Assembly (NCBI GenBank): GCA_007693385.1
Contig: REDR01000063.1
Span: 1 to 64,000, forward strand
Origin: Anaerolineaceae bacterium
GTDB taxonomy: Bacteria > Chloroflexota > Anaerolineae > Aggregatilineales > Phototrophicaceae
Length of the DNA: 64,000 nucleotides
Direction: 5' to 3'
The position numbers were made by a program, and so were the translations under genes. Under the pieces are notes generated by a model that saw only the letters and a program-made list of their open reading frames with translations, had not been told where the DNA came from and made no database searches. The stretch's first letter is position 1. Each line of letters starts with the position of its first letter. Of this stretch, positions 25,049 through 34,707 are shown one piece after another.

Positions 25049-25188
25049 GGTGTTTTGCCCTCAAACGGCGCGTATTTATCCCGCGCCACTACGCGATTTC
25101 CATTGATCTTTACACGTTACATCATAACCGCAAAGGCGCGGGGCTGGCTACAAAAAGTAGAAACACCGTTAGACTTGTGACAAAACTT

Positions 25189-28101
25189 TTACCCGCCGGA
25201 CGATTTACCGTCGCCGCGCCGCTTACGCAACAGCCGCGAGCCGATATTGCCGACATCGGGTTGCCCCGCCGTCGGGCCGAAATCGGATTCTCTCGCCGTC
25301 GGGTCGGCGTCGGATTGCCTCGCCGTCGGGTCGTCGTCGGCTTGCCCCGCCGTTGAGTCGGTGTCGGCCTGTTCCGGTGCGGCGGTGCGGGCGGGCGCGG
25401 ATAGCGCCGTGCGGTCAATCGCCGGTTGACGGGTGGCGGAGCGGGCGCGTTGTCGCGCTTGTTGCAATGTCGCCATGCGCTGATCGGCGGGCGTTTCATC
25501 ACCGGTTCGCCGCGTAATCAACCACGCCCGCAGGCGCTCTAAATCCGTCCGCGTGATGAGCAGTCGCCGGACGCCGACATCAAACGGCAACAGCACCACC
25601 GCCAATAGCAATAGGAACGGCCAGATCGGTTCAAAGCCGCGTGTGGCCGTCGCGGTATCCGTCCAGACCGCCGCCGGATCGTCGGATAAATCCGCGCCGC
25701 CGGTTCTGCGGGCGATCTCCGCGAGGATGTCGGTAGCCGGTGGGCGCATGTCGTATTCGCGGGAATAGCCGCGCACCCAGCCGATTGTCTGCGTGTAGGC
25801 GGCGTCCGGCGTGCCGACGCGCACCAGATGAGCGCCTTCCGCCATTGGCACGAAGCGGCCTTCGTAGCGTCCGGGCGCGACCTGCTGTAGACCGATGCGG
25901 CGGGCGTCACCTTCGCGGGCGTGTACCACGCTGGCGCTTAATGCCAGTCCGTTGAGGAAATTGCCGTCGTCGTCGCGGGCGTCCACTGTGATGAGCGCTG
26001 AACCGTCGCGCCGCGTGACTTGCGTCTCCAGATTGCGCGAGGCGTCGTCGCTGATCGTCCAGCGTACCGTCTGCCCCCAGAATGTGGCGAAGTCGTCCCA
26101 GTTGATCCAGTCCGCGCCCCAGCGCCCCGTCGCGTCACTGGTGAAGGCGACACTGCGCCCCAGCCCGTATTGCCACGCCGCCATAATCGGATCGGCGTAA
26201 GGTTCGGGCGCTCGCAATATCACGGTGGCGGCGGGGCGGGCGGTGGTGGTCACGTAGCCGCGCAGAGGGGGCAGTCCGCCGATGCCGTCCATGACCGGAT
26301 GCGGGCGTTGACGCGGCGTGAAATCTTCCTCTTGAATATAAGTGCGCGTGGTTAACACCGTCTCGGCGGCGAAGATCAACGGAATTTGTTCGGCGTCGAT
26401 CACCTGATAGAAGTTGCCGCCGCCTAGCTCGGCCATCTCCTCCATGAAGCCGGATTCCCAGTCGCCGATGGAGATGACCGTCGTCGTGACGTTCTCATCA
26501 CGATATAGCGCTTCGGTGAATTCCGGCAGACCTTCACGCGGCGCGCCGCCATCGGTCAATAGGATGATGTGCTTGAGGTTGCTCGGCTCGTCCACGATGG
26601 TCTCGGCGGCGAATTCCATACCGGCGCGGATGCTGGTGCCGCCGCCCGCCCGCAGGGATGCCACCTGTCGCTGTAATGCGGTGCGATCCGTCACATTCTG
26701 GAAATCAAACACCCAGAACGCGGACGTATCAAACGACGCGACCCCGGCGCGGTCGGCTTCCGTCAAAAAATCCAGCGAGCGAATGATGGCCTCTTTCGCC
26801 ACATCCAGCCATGTGATGCCGCTTGGCGTGCGGAGGTTCATACTGCCGGAGCGATCAATCACATAGGCGATGGTCAGCGTCGGCAGGCGTTCTTCGTCAT
26901 CTATCCGCATCTCGACGGGCAGAGCGTCCTCTAGCGGCGTCTGGAAGTAGCCGCCCGGCGCGTAACTCTGCGGCCCGCCGATGACCACCAGCCCGCCGCC
27001 TAGATCGCGCACATAGACTTCTAAAGCGCGAAGCTGGCGCGGCGGCATGTCGGTAGCGCTGATGTTGGCTAAGATCACGCTTTGATAACCGGCCAGCCCG
27101 TCGAATGAGGGCGGCAGTTGGTCAGGGGTGATCGTCTCGACGTTTAAGCCGACGCCGGTCAGCGCGGGCGCGATTTGCGCCGTCTCCGCGAAGTCGTCAC
27201 TGCCATCCACCAGCAGGACACGCGGCTCGCCGGTTACGCGGCTGAACGCGGCCAGTTGATTATTCTGGAAGAAGCCGTCTTCGCCTTGCGGGTCGATGCG
27301 GACTTCAAAATCGCGGAAGCCAGCAGAGCCGCTTTGCAGGCGCACCGGATACACCGTCTCGCCCGCCGCTAACGCGATGCGCTCCTGCCGCACAATCGCG
27401 CCGCCCGCCAATACCGTGATGTCGGCTGTGGTGTCCGTCTCGCTGTATAGCGTCGCGCTGAGGGTGAACGCCTGATCCTCGTTCAGCACGGCGGGCACAT
27501 CGACGGCACGAACCAGCACTTCCGGCGTCGGCGGGCGCGTATAGCTGACGTAGCTGATCTCGACTCCGGCGCTGGCGGCTAAGTCGGCGGCGGATTCCCA
27601 GTCGCCGCGAGTCGGGCGACCATCGCTCAATAGCACGATGCGACGGTCAGCGTCCTGCGGCAGAATCGCCAGCGCCAGCCGGATGGCGGCGGCGTAATCG
27701 GTGTTACCGGCTGGTGGCGCGGCCAGAATCGCGCCGAGTTCACGCGAGTCGCTCATGTTGCGGGCGATCTGCGCTGTCTCCGCGAAGGCGACCACGCCAG
27801 CCACGTCGCCCGGGCGTAGCTCGTTGATGCTCTGCGCGATGAAGTCGCGGGCGGCGTCCTGTAATGTCGTGCCCATGCTGTCGCTCATGTCTAGCAGGTA
27901 AACGACGGCCAGCCGATCAGCAGAGCGGATGACGCTCGTCCCCGCCAAGCCCATCACCAGCAGGGTGACGATGCTCACGCGCAAAAACAGGCTGACGCTA
28001 TCGCGCCCGCGCCGCCATCGTGAGCGCGGCCAACCGATATAACATACGATGGGGAGCGCGATCAGCAACAGGAGCAGGGCTGACGGGCTGGTGAATGTCA
28101 T
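25189..28101 (-). CDS. Large membrane-anchored protein with two VWA domains (BatA-like)
   Basis: 970 residues. N-terminal membrane helices (about 7-24 and 39-57) lead to a VWA domain with the MIDAS motif YLLDMSDSMG (about 70). A GATase-like segment (GGLVVIGGPQSYAPGGYF) comes before a second VWA with IAYVIDRSGSMNL (about 410). A membrane helix follows near 850 (PIWPFLLLLAVVLLPFDVG), then an acidic C-tail containing four 9-residue repeats. VWA proteins beside MoxR ATPases are thought to mature or activate envelope complexes. The start overlaps moxR by 4 bases (ATGA), so they are translationally coupled. Confidence 0.87.
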   Translation of the reverse strand: MTFTSPSALLLLLIALPIVCYIGWPRSRWRRGRDSVSLFLRVSIVTLLVMGLAGTSVIRSADRLAVVYLLDMSDSMGTTLQDAARDFIAQSINELRPGDVAGVVAFAETAQIARNMSDSRELGAILAAPPAGNTDYAAAIRLALAILPQDADRRIVLLSDGRPTRGDWESAADLAASAGVEISYVSYTRPPTPEVLVRAVDVPAVLNEDQAFTLSATLYSETDTTADITVLAGGAIVRQERIALAAGETVYPVRLQSGSAGFRDFEVRIDPQGEDGFFQNNQLAAFSRVTGEPRVLLVDGSDDFAETAQIAPALTGVGLNVETITPDQLPPSFDGLAGYQSVILANISATDMPPRQLRALEVYVRDLGGGLVVIGGPQSYAPGGYFQTPLEDALPVEMRIDDEERLPTLTIAYVIDRSGSMNLRTPSGITWLDVAKEAIIRSLDFLTEADRAGVASFDTSAFWVFDFQNVTDRTALQRQVASLRAGGGTSIRAGMEFAAETIVDEPSNLKHIILLTDGGAPREGLPEFTEALYRDENVTTTVISIGDWESGFMEEMAELGGGNFYQVIDAEQIPLIFAAETVLTTRTYIQEEDFTPRQRPHPVMDGIGGLPPLRGYVTTTARPAATVILRAPEPYADPIMAAWQYGLGRSVAFTSDATGRWGADWINWDDFATFWGQTVRWTISDDASRNLETQVTRRDGSALITVDARDDDGNFLNGLALSASVVHAREGDARRIGLQQVAPGRYEGRFVPMAEGAHLVRVGTPDAAYTQTIGWVRGYSREYDMRPPATDILAEIARRTGGADLSDDPAAVWTDTATATRGFEPIWPFLLLLAVVLLPFDVGVRRLLITRTDLERLRAWLITRRTGDETPADQRMATLQQARQRARSATRQPAIDRTALSAPARTAAPEQADTDSTAGQADDDPTARQSDADPTARESDFGPTAGQPDVGNIGSRLLRKRRGDGKSSGG
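25261..25368 (-). repeat. Four 27-bp tandem repeats within the VWA gene
   Basis: Units at 25261, 25288, 25315 and 25342 share the pattern TTGCCCCGCCGTCGGGTCG with substitutions. They encode the 9-residue unit QADDDPTAR (variants QADTDSTAG, QSDADPTAR, ESDFGPTAG). It is a likely site of length change by slippage. Confidence 0.85.
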
Positions 28102-29099
28102 CGGCTTTCCTCAAGCGCCGCCGTCATCTTCCGCAATAGATCGGCGACGATGTGATCGGTGCTGATGCCTTCGGCCATGCCCTCAAAGTTGAGCAGTAAG
28201 CGATGGCGCAACGCGGAGGCGGCCACCGCGCTCACGTCGTCCAGCGCGACGTTAAAGCGGCCTTCCAGCAGGGCGTTGATCTTCGCGCCCAGTATCAGCG
28301 CCTGTGCGCCGCGTGGCGACGCGCCGTATTGCACATAGCGCCGCACCATGTCGGAGGCGTCGGCGTGTGTCGGATGCGTGGCGACGATCAAGCGGGCGAC
28401 ATAGCGCGTGATGTGTGACGCAACCGGCGTATTCAATGCTAGCTCGCGCATGTTGATGACCTGCTGGCCGGTGGCGACGTGCTGGGCTGAGGCGGTCTGC
28501 GTGCCGGTGGTGCGCTCGATGATGCTGACCAGTTCATCCGCCGTCGGGAAGGTGACGTTAATCTTGAACATGAAGCGGTCTAACTGCGCTTCCGGTAGCG
28601 GGTACGTGCCTTCTTGCTCCACCGGATTCTGGGTTGCCAGCACGAAGAACGGCTGTGCCATCGGGTACATCGTGCCGCCGACGGTGACGGTCTTTTCCTG
28701 CATGGCTTCCAGTAGCGCGGATTGTGTCTTGGGGGTGGCGCGGTTGATCTCGTCAGCCAGTATCAGGTTAGCGAAGATCGGCCCGCGCTGAAAGCGGAAT
28801 ATCTTGCGTCCGGATTCGTCGTCCTCCATGATGTTGGTGCCGGTGATGTCCGACGGCATCAAGTCCGGCGTGAATTGAATACGGCTGAATTCCAGATCGA
28901 GCGCGTCGGCTAAGGTGCGGATCAGTTGCGTTTTGCCCAGTCCGGGCACGCCTTCTAGCAAAGCATGGCGTCCGGCCAGTACGCAGATCAACACGTCGCG
29001 CACGACATCATCCTGCCCGACGATCACCCGCCCGACTTCCGCTTCGATATTGCGGGCTAACTGGCTGAATTCTTCTAGCGCGATGGCCTGATCGCTCAT
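28098..29099 (-). CDS. MoxR-family AAA+ ATPase
   Basis: 333 residues. Walker A is EGVPGLGKTQLIRTLAD (about 44-60) and Walker B is LILADEINRATPKTQSALLEAMQEK (about 110-134), with sensor regions after it (ATQNPVEQEGTYPLPEAQLDRF). MoxR ATPases act as chaperones that help metal insertion or assembly of envelope complexes together with VWA and DUF58 proteins. AGGAG is 6 bases before the ATG. VWA follows with a 4-base overlap. The DUF58 partner, usually adjacent, is instead at 55202-56125. Confidence 0.95.
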   Translation of the reverse strand: MSDQAIALEEFSQLARNIEAEVGRVIVGQDDVVRDVLICVLAGRHALLEGVPGLGKTQLIRTLADALDLEFSRIQFTPDLMPSDITGTNIMEDDESGRKIFRFQRGPIFANLILADEINRATPKTQSALLEAMQEKTVTVGGTMYPMAQPFFVLATQNPVEQEGTYPLPEAQLDRFMFKINVTFPTADELVSIIERTTGTQTASAQHVATGQQVINMRELALNTPVASHITRYVARLIVATHPTHADASDMVRRYVQYGASPRGAQALILGAKINALLEGRFNVALDDVSAVAASALRHRLLLNFEGMAEGISTDHIVADLLRKMTAALEESR

Positions 29100-29227
29100 G
29101 TGTTTCTCCTCAATATGGGGCGTCGTTCATCCCGTCACGTTTTTGTCCGCTATCAGTGTACAACAAACCGCGCCCATCCACGACTACCGGCTGATTACGG
29201 GTTGGGCGTGGCACGCGACGCCGCTAC

Positions 29228-31591
29228 TTATTCCGCGACATCGCCGGGCGCTGATCCGCCTTCGGATAGCGTCTCGTCGAATGCGACATCGTCGGTCAGG
29301 GCTGGCAGATAATACAGCGCGTACTGGCGACTTTGTGCCGCTTCGTGCGTGGTGTAAAACGGCCCGATGATCTCCGGAAAGACCGTCGTCAATAGCTCTG
29401 TTGCTAGCGCGTTGTCCGGTGCGATGAAAAAGGCGTTTGGCGTGATGGTTTGCACGTTCTGGTTGATGTAGATTTCATCGAAGATCGGCGCGGTGGTCGA
29501 AGTGATGAAAACCGTCTGCCGGTCACGATCCCCGCGAAAGAAGCGCAGGAGGTTGTTCAGGTCGCCCTGTAGGAAAGCGACATGGCCGACCACAAAGACG
29601 CGGGTGAACGCCTCAAAATCCACCGAGCGATAAATCGCGTCCTCTACGTCTAATTCGCGGTTGACCTGCTCTTCGCGGGATTGCACGTTGAAGCGTTCCA
29701 TGTATTCACCGAAGAAGAAATTGACCTGCCACACCGCCAGCGCTCCCACCACGCCGACCAGCGCCCAGCGCCGTACACGCGGCCAATGTCCGACGACCAC
29801 CGCGACGAATAGATCAATCCCCAGCGCCGTGACCAGCGCCAGCGCCGGAAACTCCACCACGTACCGCGCCGAGATGCGCCCCTGTGCCATCAACATATTG
29901 CCCGCCCACGTCGCCGCGATCCACATCAGCAGTAACAACGCGCCGGCCTGCGCCATCGCTCGCCCGCGCCCACCGCTTTTAACGCCGCCGGTCAAGGCCA
30001 GCCACAGCGCATAGAACACGCCAGCCATGAAGAACGGGAGCGCGACTCGCGGGATGAGCGGCTCGTCGCCGCCGTAGTACAGCGCCTCCTCCGGCAGGCT
30101 GACATGGATGAGAAAGCTCTGGTTCAGGCGGTTGGCGGTATGATCGAGCATCGCCTGCCAGCCATCCAACTCGTTGACGGTATCGTCACGCAATCCGGCG
30201 GTTTCCAGCCGTTGCGCTAACGGGCGCTCGATGCCGTTCAGCGTGTAGTAGATCGGCGCACCGACCAGCACCGCACCCAGCGCAAAGACGACCAGTGCCC
30301 GCAGGTAGCGCGGCGCGGCGTTCTGCCGCCACACCGACGGGAAGGCCATCACGCCGATTAACGCCATCCACGCCACCGCTAGCGCCGGAAACAGGAAGCG
30401 CCCGCCCTCATACCAGTATTGCGTCAGGCCGACCATCACGCCCGCCCACGCGAAGCAAGCCACCCGTCGCGCCGGTTCACGCCACGCCACCGCCAGAAAA
30501 TACAGCGCCATCGTGCCGAAGAACGGGTCAGCGATGTTGTTCAATCCGATGCGGCTATATTGCAGATGCACCGGCATGACGGCCAGCAGAACAGCCGCCA
30601 TCAGCGCCACGCGCCCGCCGAACAGCGCCCGCGCCAGCAAGTACAGCGCCCACACGTTCAGCACCCCGAAGAGGCTACTGGGCAGGCGCAAACCGGCTAG
30701 ATTGTGGCCGATTAACTCGGCGGTGTGCATCTGCAAATAGGGGTAAGTGTACGGGAAGGCGGCGATAGAGCTGAACGGCTGGAATAGGCCGATGTCGCCG
30801 TTCAGCCACAGGTAGATCACCGGATTGACGAAGTGAATTTCATCGACCAGAAAGCGCTGGGCTTGCTCTAGCTGGTACACGCGCAGGATGAACGCGGCCA
30901 GCAGGATCACGCCGAGCAGGATGAACTCGCCGCGTGGCGGCCACCGTCGCGGCGTGGCGGCCTGCTTATCACTGATGCGCCGCCCCGCCAGCCCGAAGCC
31001 GACCAGCGTCACACCGCCCACCCACATCACGAATTGCAGATGCGTGGCGATGTCAGTCAGCGCGTCGATCTCCAGCACGCGCCCGTTGATCTCCGCCACC
31101 ATCCACAGCAGGATGATGCCGGGCACCAATGCCAGCCACCGGAAACGGACGCGCCCGCCCATCGCGTAGCTGGCGCTGTCCGTCTCCCGCGTTGCCAGCC
31201 ACGAATCGCTGACGTGCAACAACGCGCCGATCAGCGCTAGCCCGCCCGCGAACAACCATTCCGCGCCCAGTTCCGCCGTTTCCAGCCCGCCGGTATAGAT
31301 GATGACGCTGTTCGTCAGCAGGCCGAGCGCGATGATGACGCCGACAACGGCGAAGATATGCAGATCATTCAGCCAGTCAGGGCGCATCCGTGCCGGGACT
31401 GTCAAGCGCACGCCCAGCAACCCCGCGCCGACCAACCACACGCCCGCGCCTAATGCGATGTGCGGCGTGAATAACCACACCATTAACGCTAGCCCAACGA
31501 CCACCCACAGCGCGATTGCGCCGATGATGATCGCCTGTTTCGTGCCTAAATTTGTCTTTTTCGTTTGATTTCTGGTATCCATGCCAGCCAT
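29228..31591 (-). CDS. GT39-like membrane glycosyltransferase (ArnT/PMT fold)
   Basis: 787 residues with many membrane helices (roughly 12 or more). The catalytic-type acidic motif appears in QRFLVDEIHFVNPVIY near 265, followed by the conserved PYTYPYLQMHTAELIG region, and further helices such as LAVMPVHLQYSRIGLN and FAWAGVMVGLTQYWYEGGRFLF. The soluble C-terminus (about 640-780) follows the last helix. Such enzymes use polyprenyl-phosphate sugars to modify proteins, lipids or wall glycans on the outside of the cell. No partner gene is visible. ATG at 31582 is an alternative start with similar evidence. It follows a NYN gene on the same strand. Confidence 0.83.
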   Translation of the reverse strand: MAGMDTRNQTKKTNLGTKQAIIIGAIALWVVVGLALMVWLFTPHIALGAGVWLVGAGLLGVRLTVPARMRPDWLNDLHIFAVVGVIIALGLLTNSVIIYTGGLETAELGAEWLFAGGLALIGALLHVSDSWLATRETDSASYAMGGRVRFRWLALVPGIILLWMVAEINGRVLEIDALTDIATHLQFVMWVGGVTLVGFGLAGRRISDKQAATPRRWPPRGEFILLGVILLAAFILRVYQLEQAQRFLVDEIHFVNPVIYLWLNGDIGLFQPFSSIAAFPYTYPYLQMHTAELIGHNLAGLRLPSSLFGVLNVWALYLLARALFGGRVALMAAVLLAVMPVHLQYSRIGLNNIADPFFGTMALYFLAVAWREPARRVACFAWAGVMVGLTQYWYEGGRFLFPALAVAWMALIGVMAFPSVWRQNAAPRYLRALVVFALGAVLVGAPIYYTLNGIERPLAQRLETAGLRDDTVNELDGWQAMLDHTANRLNQSFLIHVSLPEEALYYGGDEPLIPRVALPFFMAGVFYALWLALTGGVKSGGRGRAMAQAGALLLLMWIAATWAGNMLMAQGRISARYVVEFPALALVTALGIDLFVAVVVGHWPRVRRWALVGVVGALAVWQVNFFFGEYMERFNVQSREEQVNRELDVEDAIYRSVDFEAFTRVFVVGHVAFLQGDLNNLLRFFRGDRDRQTVFITSTTAPIFDEIYINQNVQTITPNAFFIAPDNALATELLTTVFPEIIGPFYTTHEAAQSRQYALYYLPALTDDVAFDETLSEGGSAPGDVAE

Positions 31592-31653
31592 TTATAATGC
31601 ACATCATCGCGCTTGTGTAGCGTATGATGTCGCATTGTGTGTTTGACGCGGCG

Positions 31654-32130
31654 TTATTTTTTCTCGTCGCCGCCGAACAACGCCAGCCATTCCGCGATCT
31701 CATCGTCGGTTAGTTTGACATCCGGCGCGGTACTGCGATCCGGCTTGGGCGGCTCCGGTGGGCGGCGCAACAACGCGACAAAATCCGTCGATTTGATGCT
31801 CGCCATGCCGCCACGTCTGGCGGTATTCAACACGCGATGATCGCCGGAGACTACCGTCCACAGGCGCGGGTTCTTCTCTTTGAGGATGCGCCGCATGATG
31901 ATGCTGTCCGCGTCTTCTTTCTGCGAAGCGAAGATCACGCGCACCTTGCCGGTAGACATGCGCGACTTACCGCCCGGCACGCCATGATCGAACACCACAG
32001 TGCAACGCGATTTGGTGCGGGCGGTGAAGCTGATGAGCTGTTGCACCAGCTTGGCTTCGTCGTCGGGGTCATCTAGCGATAAATCCGGTATCTGTCCGAT
32101 TAAGTTATGACCGTCTATAATATAGTGCAT
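31654..32130 (-). CDS. NYN-domain (YacP-like) predicted ribonuclease
   Basis: 158 residues with the NYN/PIN-like acidic pattern: YIIDGHNLIG at 3-12, CTVVFDHGVPGG near 43-54, EDADSIIMRRIL near 72-83 and VVSGDHRVLNTARRG near 92-106. These carboxylates match the metal site of NYN ribonucleases (Rae1/YacP), which cut mRNA or ribosome-associated RNA. AGGAAA precedes the ATG. It lies upstream of the glycosyltransferase gene with about 60 bases between, and diverges from an FHA gene. Confidence 0.85.
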   Translation of the reverse strand: MHYIIDGHNLIGQIPDLSLDDPDDEAKLVQQLISFTARTKSRCTVVFDHGVPGGKSRMSTGKVRVIFASQKEDADSIIMRRILKEKNPRLWTVVSGDHRVLNTARRGGMASIKSTDFVALLRRPPEPPKPDRSTAPDVKLTDDEIAEWLALFGGDEKK

Positions 32131-32158
32131 CAGATTTCCTGTCGCCGTTTGAGAACAT

Positions 32159-32180
32159 TATGTTGTATGATAGCAACATA
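32159..32180. promoter_or_regulatory. Short inverted repeat in the NYN/FHA divergent region
   Basis: TATGTTG-TATGATAG-CAACATA is a perfect 7-bp inverted repeat with an 8-base spacer, 29 bases upstream of the NYN start. It could be a dimeric-repressor operator or a small hairpin. TATAAT (32228) and TACAAT (about 32257) lie nearby on the plus strand as candidate -10 elements for the FHA gene. Confidence 0.3.
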
Positions 32181-32305
32181 AACTGAGTGTTGCATCAGGA
32201 CGCCCATTAAGTTCATCCGCAATTTTTTATAATCGGGCGCGATTTGTAAAAGATGCTACAATCATTTAAGGCATAATCGTTTTCTTATTCATGGGGAGTT
32301 ATATG

Positions 32306-32770
32306 ATGTCTAAATCAGACGAAACGAGGCAATTGGGTGAACAGGAGGAAAAAACCCTGCCTCAACTAGCCGCACGTAATGGTAAACTGACCGACGCGCA
32401 AGAAAAGGCGTTGTCCGTCTATAAGTCATCCGTGCCAGATCGTCTGCGAGTGATCTTTCCCGATAAATCCGTCAAAGTATTCAACACACTACACCCGCAA
32501 CTGGTGATCGGGCGGCGCACACGCAACAATTACGGGCAGGTTGATGTGGATATGTCGCCGTTTGATGACGGCGTGCAGGGTGTCTCCCGTATTCATGCGG
32601 TCATCGTGCCGGAGACAAGCGGGCTGGTCATCAAGGACATGCAAAGCACCAACGGCACGTTCATCAACAGCCGTCAACTGATGCCGGTGCAATCGTATCC
32701 GCTAGCGCACGGGGATAAAGTCAAAGTCGGTAATCTGCGGCTTGAATTGCATTTTGAATACAACGATTAG
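32306..32770 (+). CDS. FHA-domain protein
   Basis: 155 residues from the chosen start. An N-terminal charged region (about 1-45) is followed by an FHA domain with VIGRRTRNNYGQVDVDMSPFD, GVSRIHAVIV, and MQSTNGTFINSRQLMP. The C-terminal strand is GDKVKVGNLRLELHF. FHA domains bind phosphothreonine. GGGGAG at 32293 sits 7 bases before ATG 32306, so the track start at 32291 is too early. No kinase gene lies beside it; the zinc-ribbon FHA protein is 10 kb away. The LysM-LTD gene follows on the same strand. Confidence 0.88.
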   Translation: MSKSDETRQLGEQEEKTLPQLAARNGKLTDAQEKALSVYKSSVPDRLRVIFPDKSVKVFNTLHPQLVIGRRTRNNYGQVDVDMSPFDDGVQGVSRIHAVIVPETSGLVIKDMQSTNGTFINSRQLMPVQSYPLAHGDKVKVGNLRLELHFEYND

Positions 32771-32841
32771 GCGCTTTGCTCAGATGCCTGCCGTATGCTA
32801 TGATTTGAGGTTGATGATTACGAGAATTTGAGGCAGGCATC

Positions 32842-33822
32842 ATGCGTGCAAGAGGATTACTTCCGATTCTTCTGCTGAATGTGATCGTGTCGGTGGCGGT
32901 AGCCTTCGGCGTGATTGCGATATTTAATAGCAATGCCAGTGACCGCGAAAATGAGAGATTGGTGACTCTTGAGGTGGTCGTCACCGCCACCCCTGATCCA
33001 GACGTGACTCCTAACGTGGTCATTATCACCACCACCCCGCGCCCGGGCGATCCGCAAACGGTGGACATCCCCGACGAAGCGCTGGCCGATGCCGCTTCTA
33101 ATCCATCCAGCGATGACGACGACGACGAACTGGACGAAGACGGGGTATCCGTCGCCCGCGCTGGATCAGGCACGGATGAGGACGGCGACCTGCCGCCCGG
33201 CTGTATCCTGCATACGCTGGCCGACGGCGACTCGCCGTATGGCGTCGCGCTAGAATACGGCGCGAATCCGTTTTCGCTGATGGCGGTCAACAACCTCACG
33301 GAGGAGAGCGCCCGCTTCTTACGCACCGGCCAGACGCTGATCGTGCCGCTAGACGGTTGCCCGATTGAGCTTTTCGTCGCGGAGAGCGAAGCGCCCACCG
33401 CCACGCCACAGGCTGACGATGACGACGATGAGGCCGACGATGACGCCACCCCACAACCGACACCGACAATCACGCCGATCCCGACGGTGACGCTAGCCCC
33501 CACCGCCGCTAATTCGCAAATCCGCATCATGGAAGTGATCGGCGTCGGCGACATCACCCGCGAGTCCGTCGTCATCCGCAATGACGGCATGACCACCGAC
33601 ATCGGCGGCTGGCAACTGACCGACATTGACGATAACACCTTCACCTTTCCGGCGGATATTCGCCTGTGGGGTGGTGCGGGCGTGACGGTCAACACCCGCG
33701 ATGGTGCCAACACGCCGATACAATTCTTCTGGGGGCGGGATAGCGCCATCTTCGAGAGTGGCGACGTGCTGACCCTGCGTGATCGTGATGGCGCGGTGCG
33801 GGCGACTTTCCGCGTGCCGTAA
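32842..33822 (+). CDS. Exported LysM and lamin-tail-domain (LTD) protein
   Basis: 326 residues: an N-terminal signal anchor (LLPILLLNVIVSVAVAFGVIAIF), then a low-complexity Thr/Pro/Asp-rich linker (about 50-115), a LysM domain with YGVALEYGANPFSLMAVNNLT flanked by two cysteines (CILHTLADG and DGCPIELF) that may form a disulfide, an acidic/proline linker (ADDDDDEADDD, TPTITPIPT), and a C-terminal LTD of about 95 residues (IRIMEVIGVGDITRES, IGGWQLTDIDDNTF). LysM binds peptidoglycan; LTD domains occur in exported bacterial proteins of unclear role. GAGG precedes the ATG. Confidence 0.82.
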   Translation: MRARGLLPILLLNVIVSVAVAFGVIAIFNSNASDRENERLVTLEVVVTATPDPDVTPNVVIITTTPRPGDPQTVDIPDEALADAASNPSSDDDDDELDEDGVSVARAGSGTDEDGDLPPGCILHTLADGDSPYGVALEYGANPFSLMAVNNLTEESARFLRTGQTLIVPLDGCPIELFVAESEAPTATPQADDDDDEADDDATPQPTPTITPIPTVTLAPTAANSQIRIMEVIGVGDITRESVVIRNDGMTTDIGGWQLTDIDDNTFTFPADIRLWGGAGVTVNTRDGANTPIQFFWGRDSAIFESGDVLTLRDRDGAVRATFRVP

Positions 33823-33841
33823 ACCAGCGACGGGCGGCTGT

Positions 33842-34561
33842 CTAGGCGAATGTGATGACTTTCAGCAGGGCGAACGCGCCGAACATCGCATGAGCGACGA
33901 TGGCCGCCCGCGTGCTTCCGGTATGGGCGCGAATGGCGGTCAGCGTCATGCCCTGCAAAAATGGCAACCCCAGCCCGTACCACAGGAACACCGTTTGATC
34001 GTCTACGGCGGGGGTGTATGCTAGAAAGTGAAACATCGCATAGAACGCCGACACCGCGAAGAATCCCAGCCGCCCCCCCAGCGCCGCGCTAAAAGCCGGA
34101 TACATCATCCCGCGCAACACCATCTCTTCGCCGACTGGCTGTAGCAATACCAGAAACAGCAGAGCCACCAGCCAGCCCATGATGCTCACATCGCTCGCGC
34201 TGAGCGTCAGTAACTCGGCATTTGCCAGCGTTTGCTGACCGACTACAACCCAGCTCACCAGATCGAACAGTACCGCCACGCCGAAGGCGAACAGCGCGAT
34301 CAGTGGTAGGCGGGCGGATGTTTCGCCCAATCGTAGCGCTTCGATGCTCTGCGGATCGTGGCGGCGGGAGAATACCACATAGCCGATGGTCAACGCCATG
34401 CCCGCGCTCCAACCGACGACGAGCGCGATAGGGGCATCGCCCAGCAATGTACCGGCGATGGTCGCGCCGATGATGATGGATAAAAACATGGCGATGAACG
34501 CGCCCAGCGCCGCCAGATACGACCACGGCGGGGCGGCCTGTTGTTTGAAGATTTTCTGCAT
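33842..34561 (-). CDS. CPBP-family intramembrane metalloprotease (Abi-like)
   Basis: 239 residues with about seven membrane helices. The motifs of the family are all present: GEEMVLRGMMYPAF (EExxxR), AFYAMFHFLAYTP (FHxxx) and IVAHAMFGAFALL (third His). CPBP proteins are Rce1-like proteases or bacteriocin self-immunity factors; the substrate here is unknown. The ribosome site is weak. It converges on the LysM-LTD gene with 19 bases between. Confidence 0.87.
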   Translation of the reverse strand: MQKIFKQQAAPPWSYLAALGAFIAMFLSIIIGATIAGTLLGDAPIALVVGWSAGMALTIGYVVFSRRHDPQSIEALRLGETSARLPLIALFAFGVAVLFDLVSWVVVGQQTLANAELLTLSASDVSIMGWLVALLFLVLLQPVGEEMVLRGMMYPAFSAALGGRLGFFAVSAFYAMFHFLAYTPAVDDQTVFLWYGLGLPFLQGMTLTAIRAHTGSTRAAIVAHAMFGAFALLKVITFA

Positions 34562-34707
34562 GGTTGATACTCACTTTCGTGATAGATTTCGCTAAAACGT
34601 TAAAACTTTTTTATACAGACTAGCTATCGTCGGTTAAAATAGCGATAAATGGATATAAGAACGCTAGCACAATATCGCAATAGACCAAGACGGAATGATA
34701 AAATCTA

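Noticed and set aside
30186-31703. Several reading frames on both strands within the glycosyltransferase gene
   Set aside because: They overlap membrane-helix codons of the real gene and have no family match.
32721-33983. A 420-aa minus-strand reading frame opposite the LysM-LTD gene
   Set aside because: It is Ser-rich with no recognisable domain and is explained by the Asp/Thr-rich codon use of the plus-strand gene.
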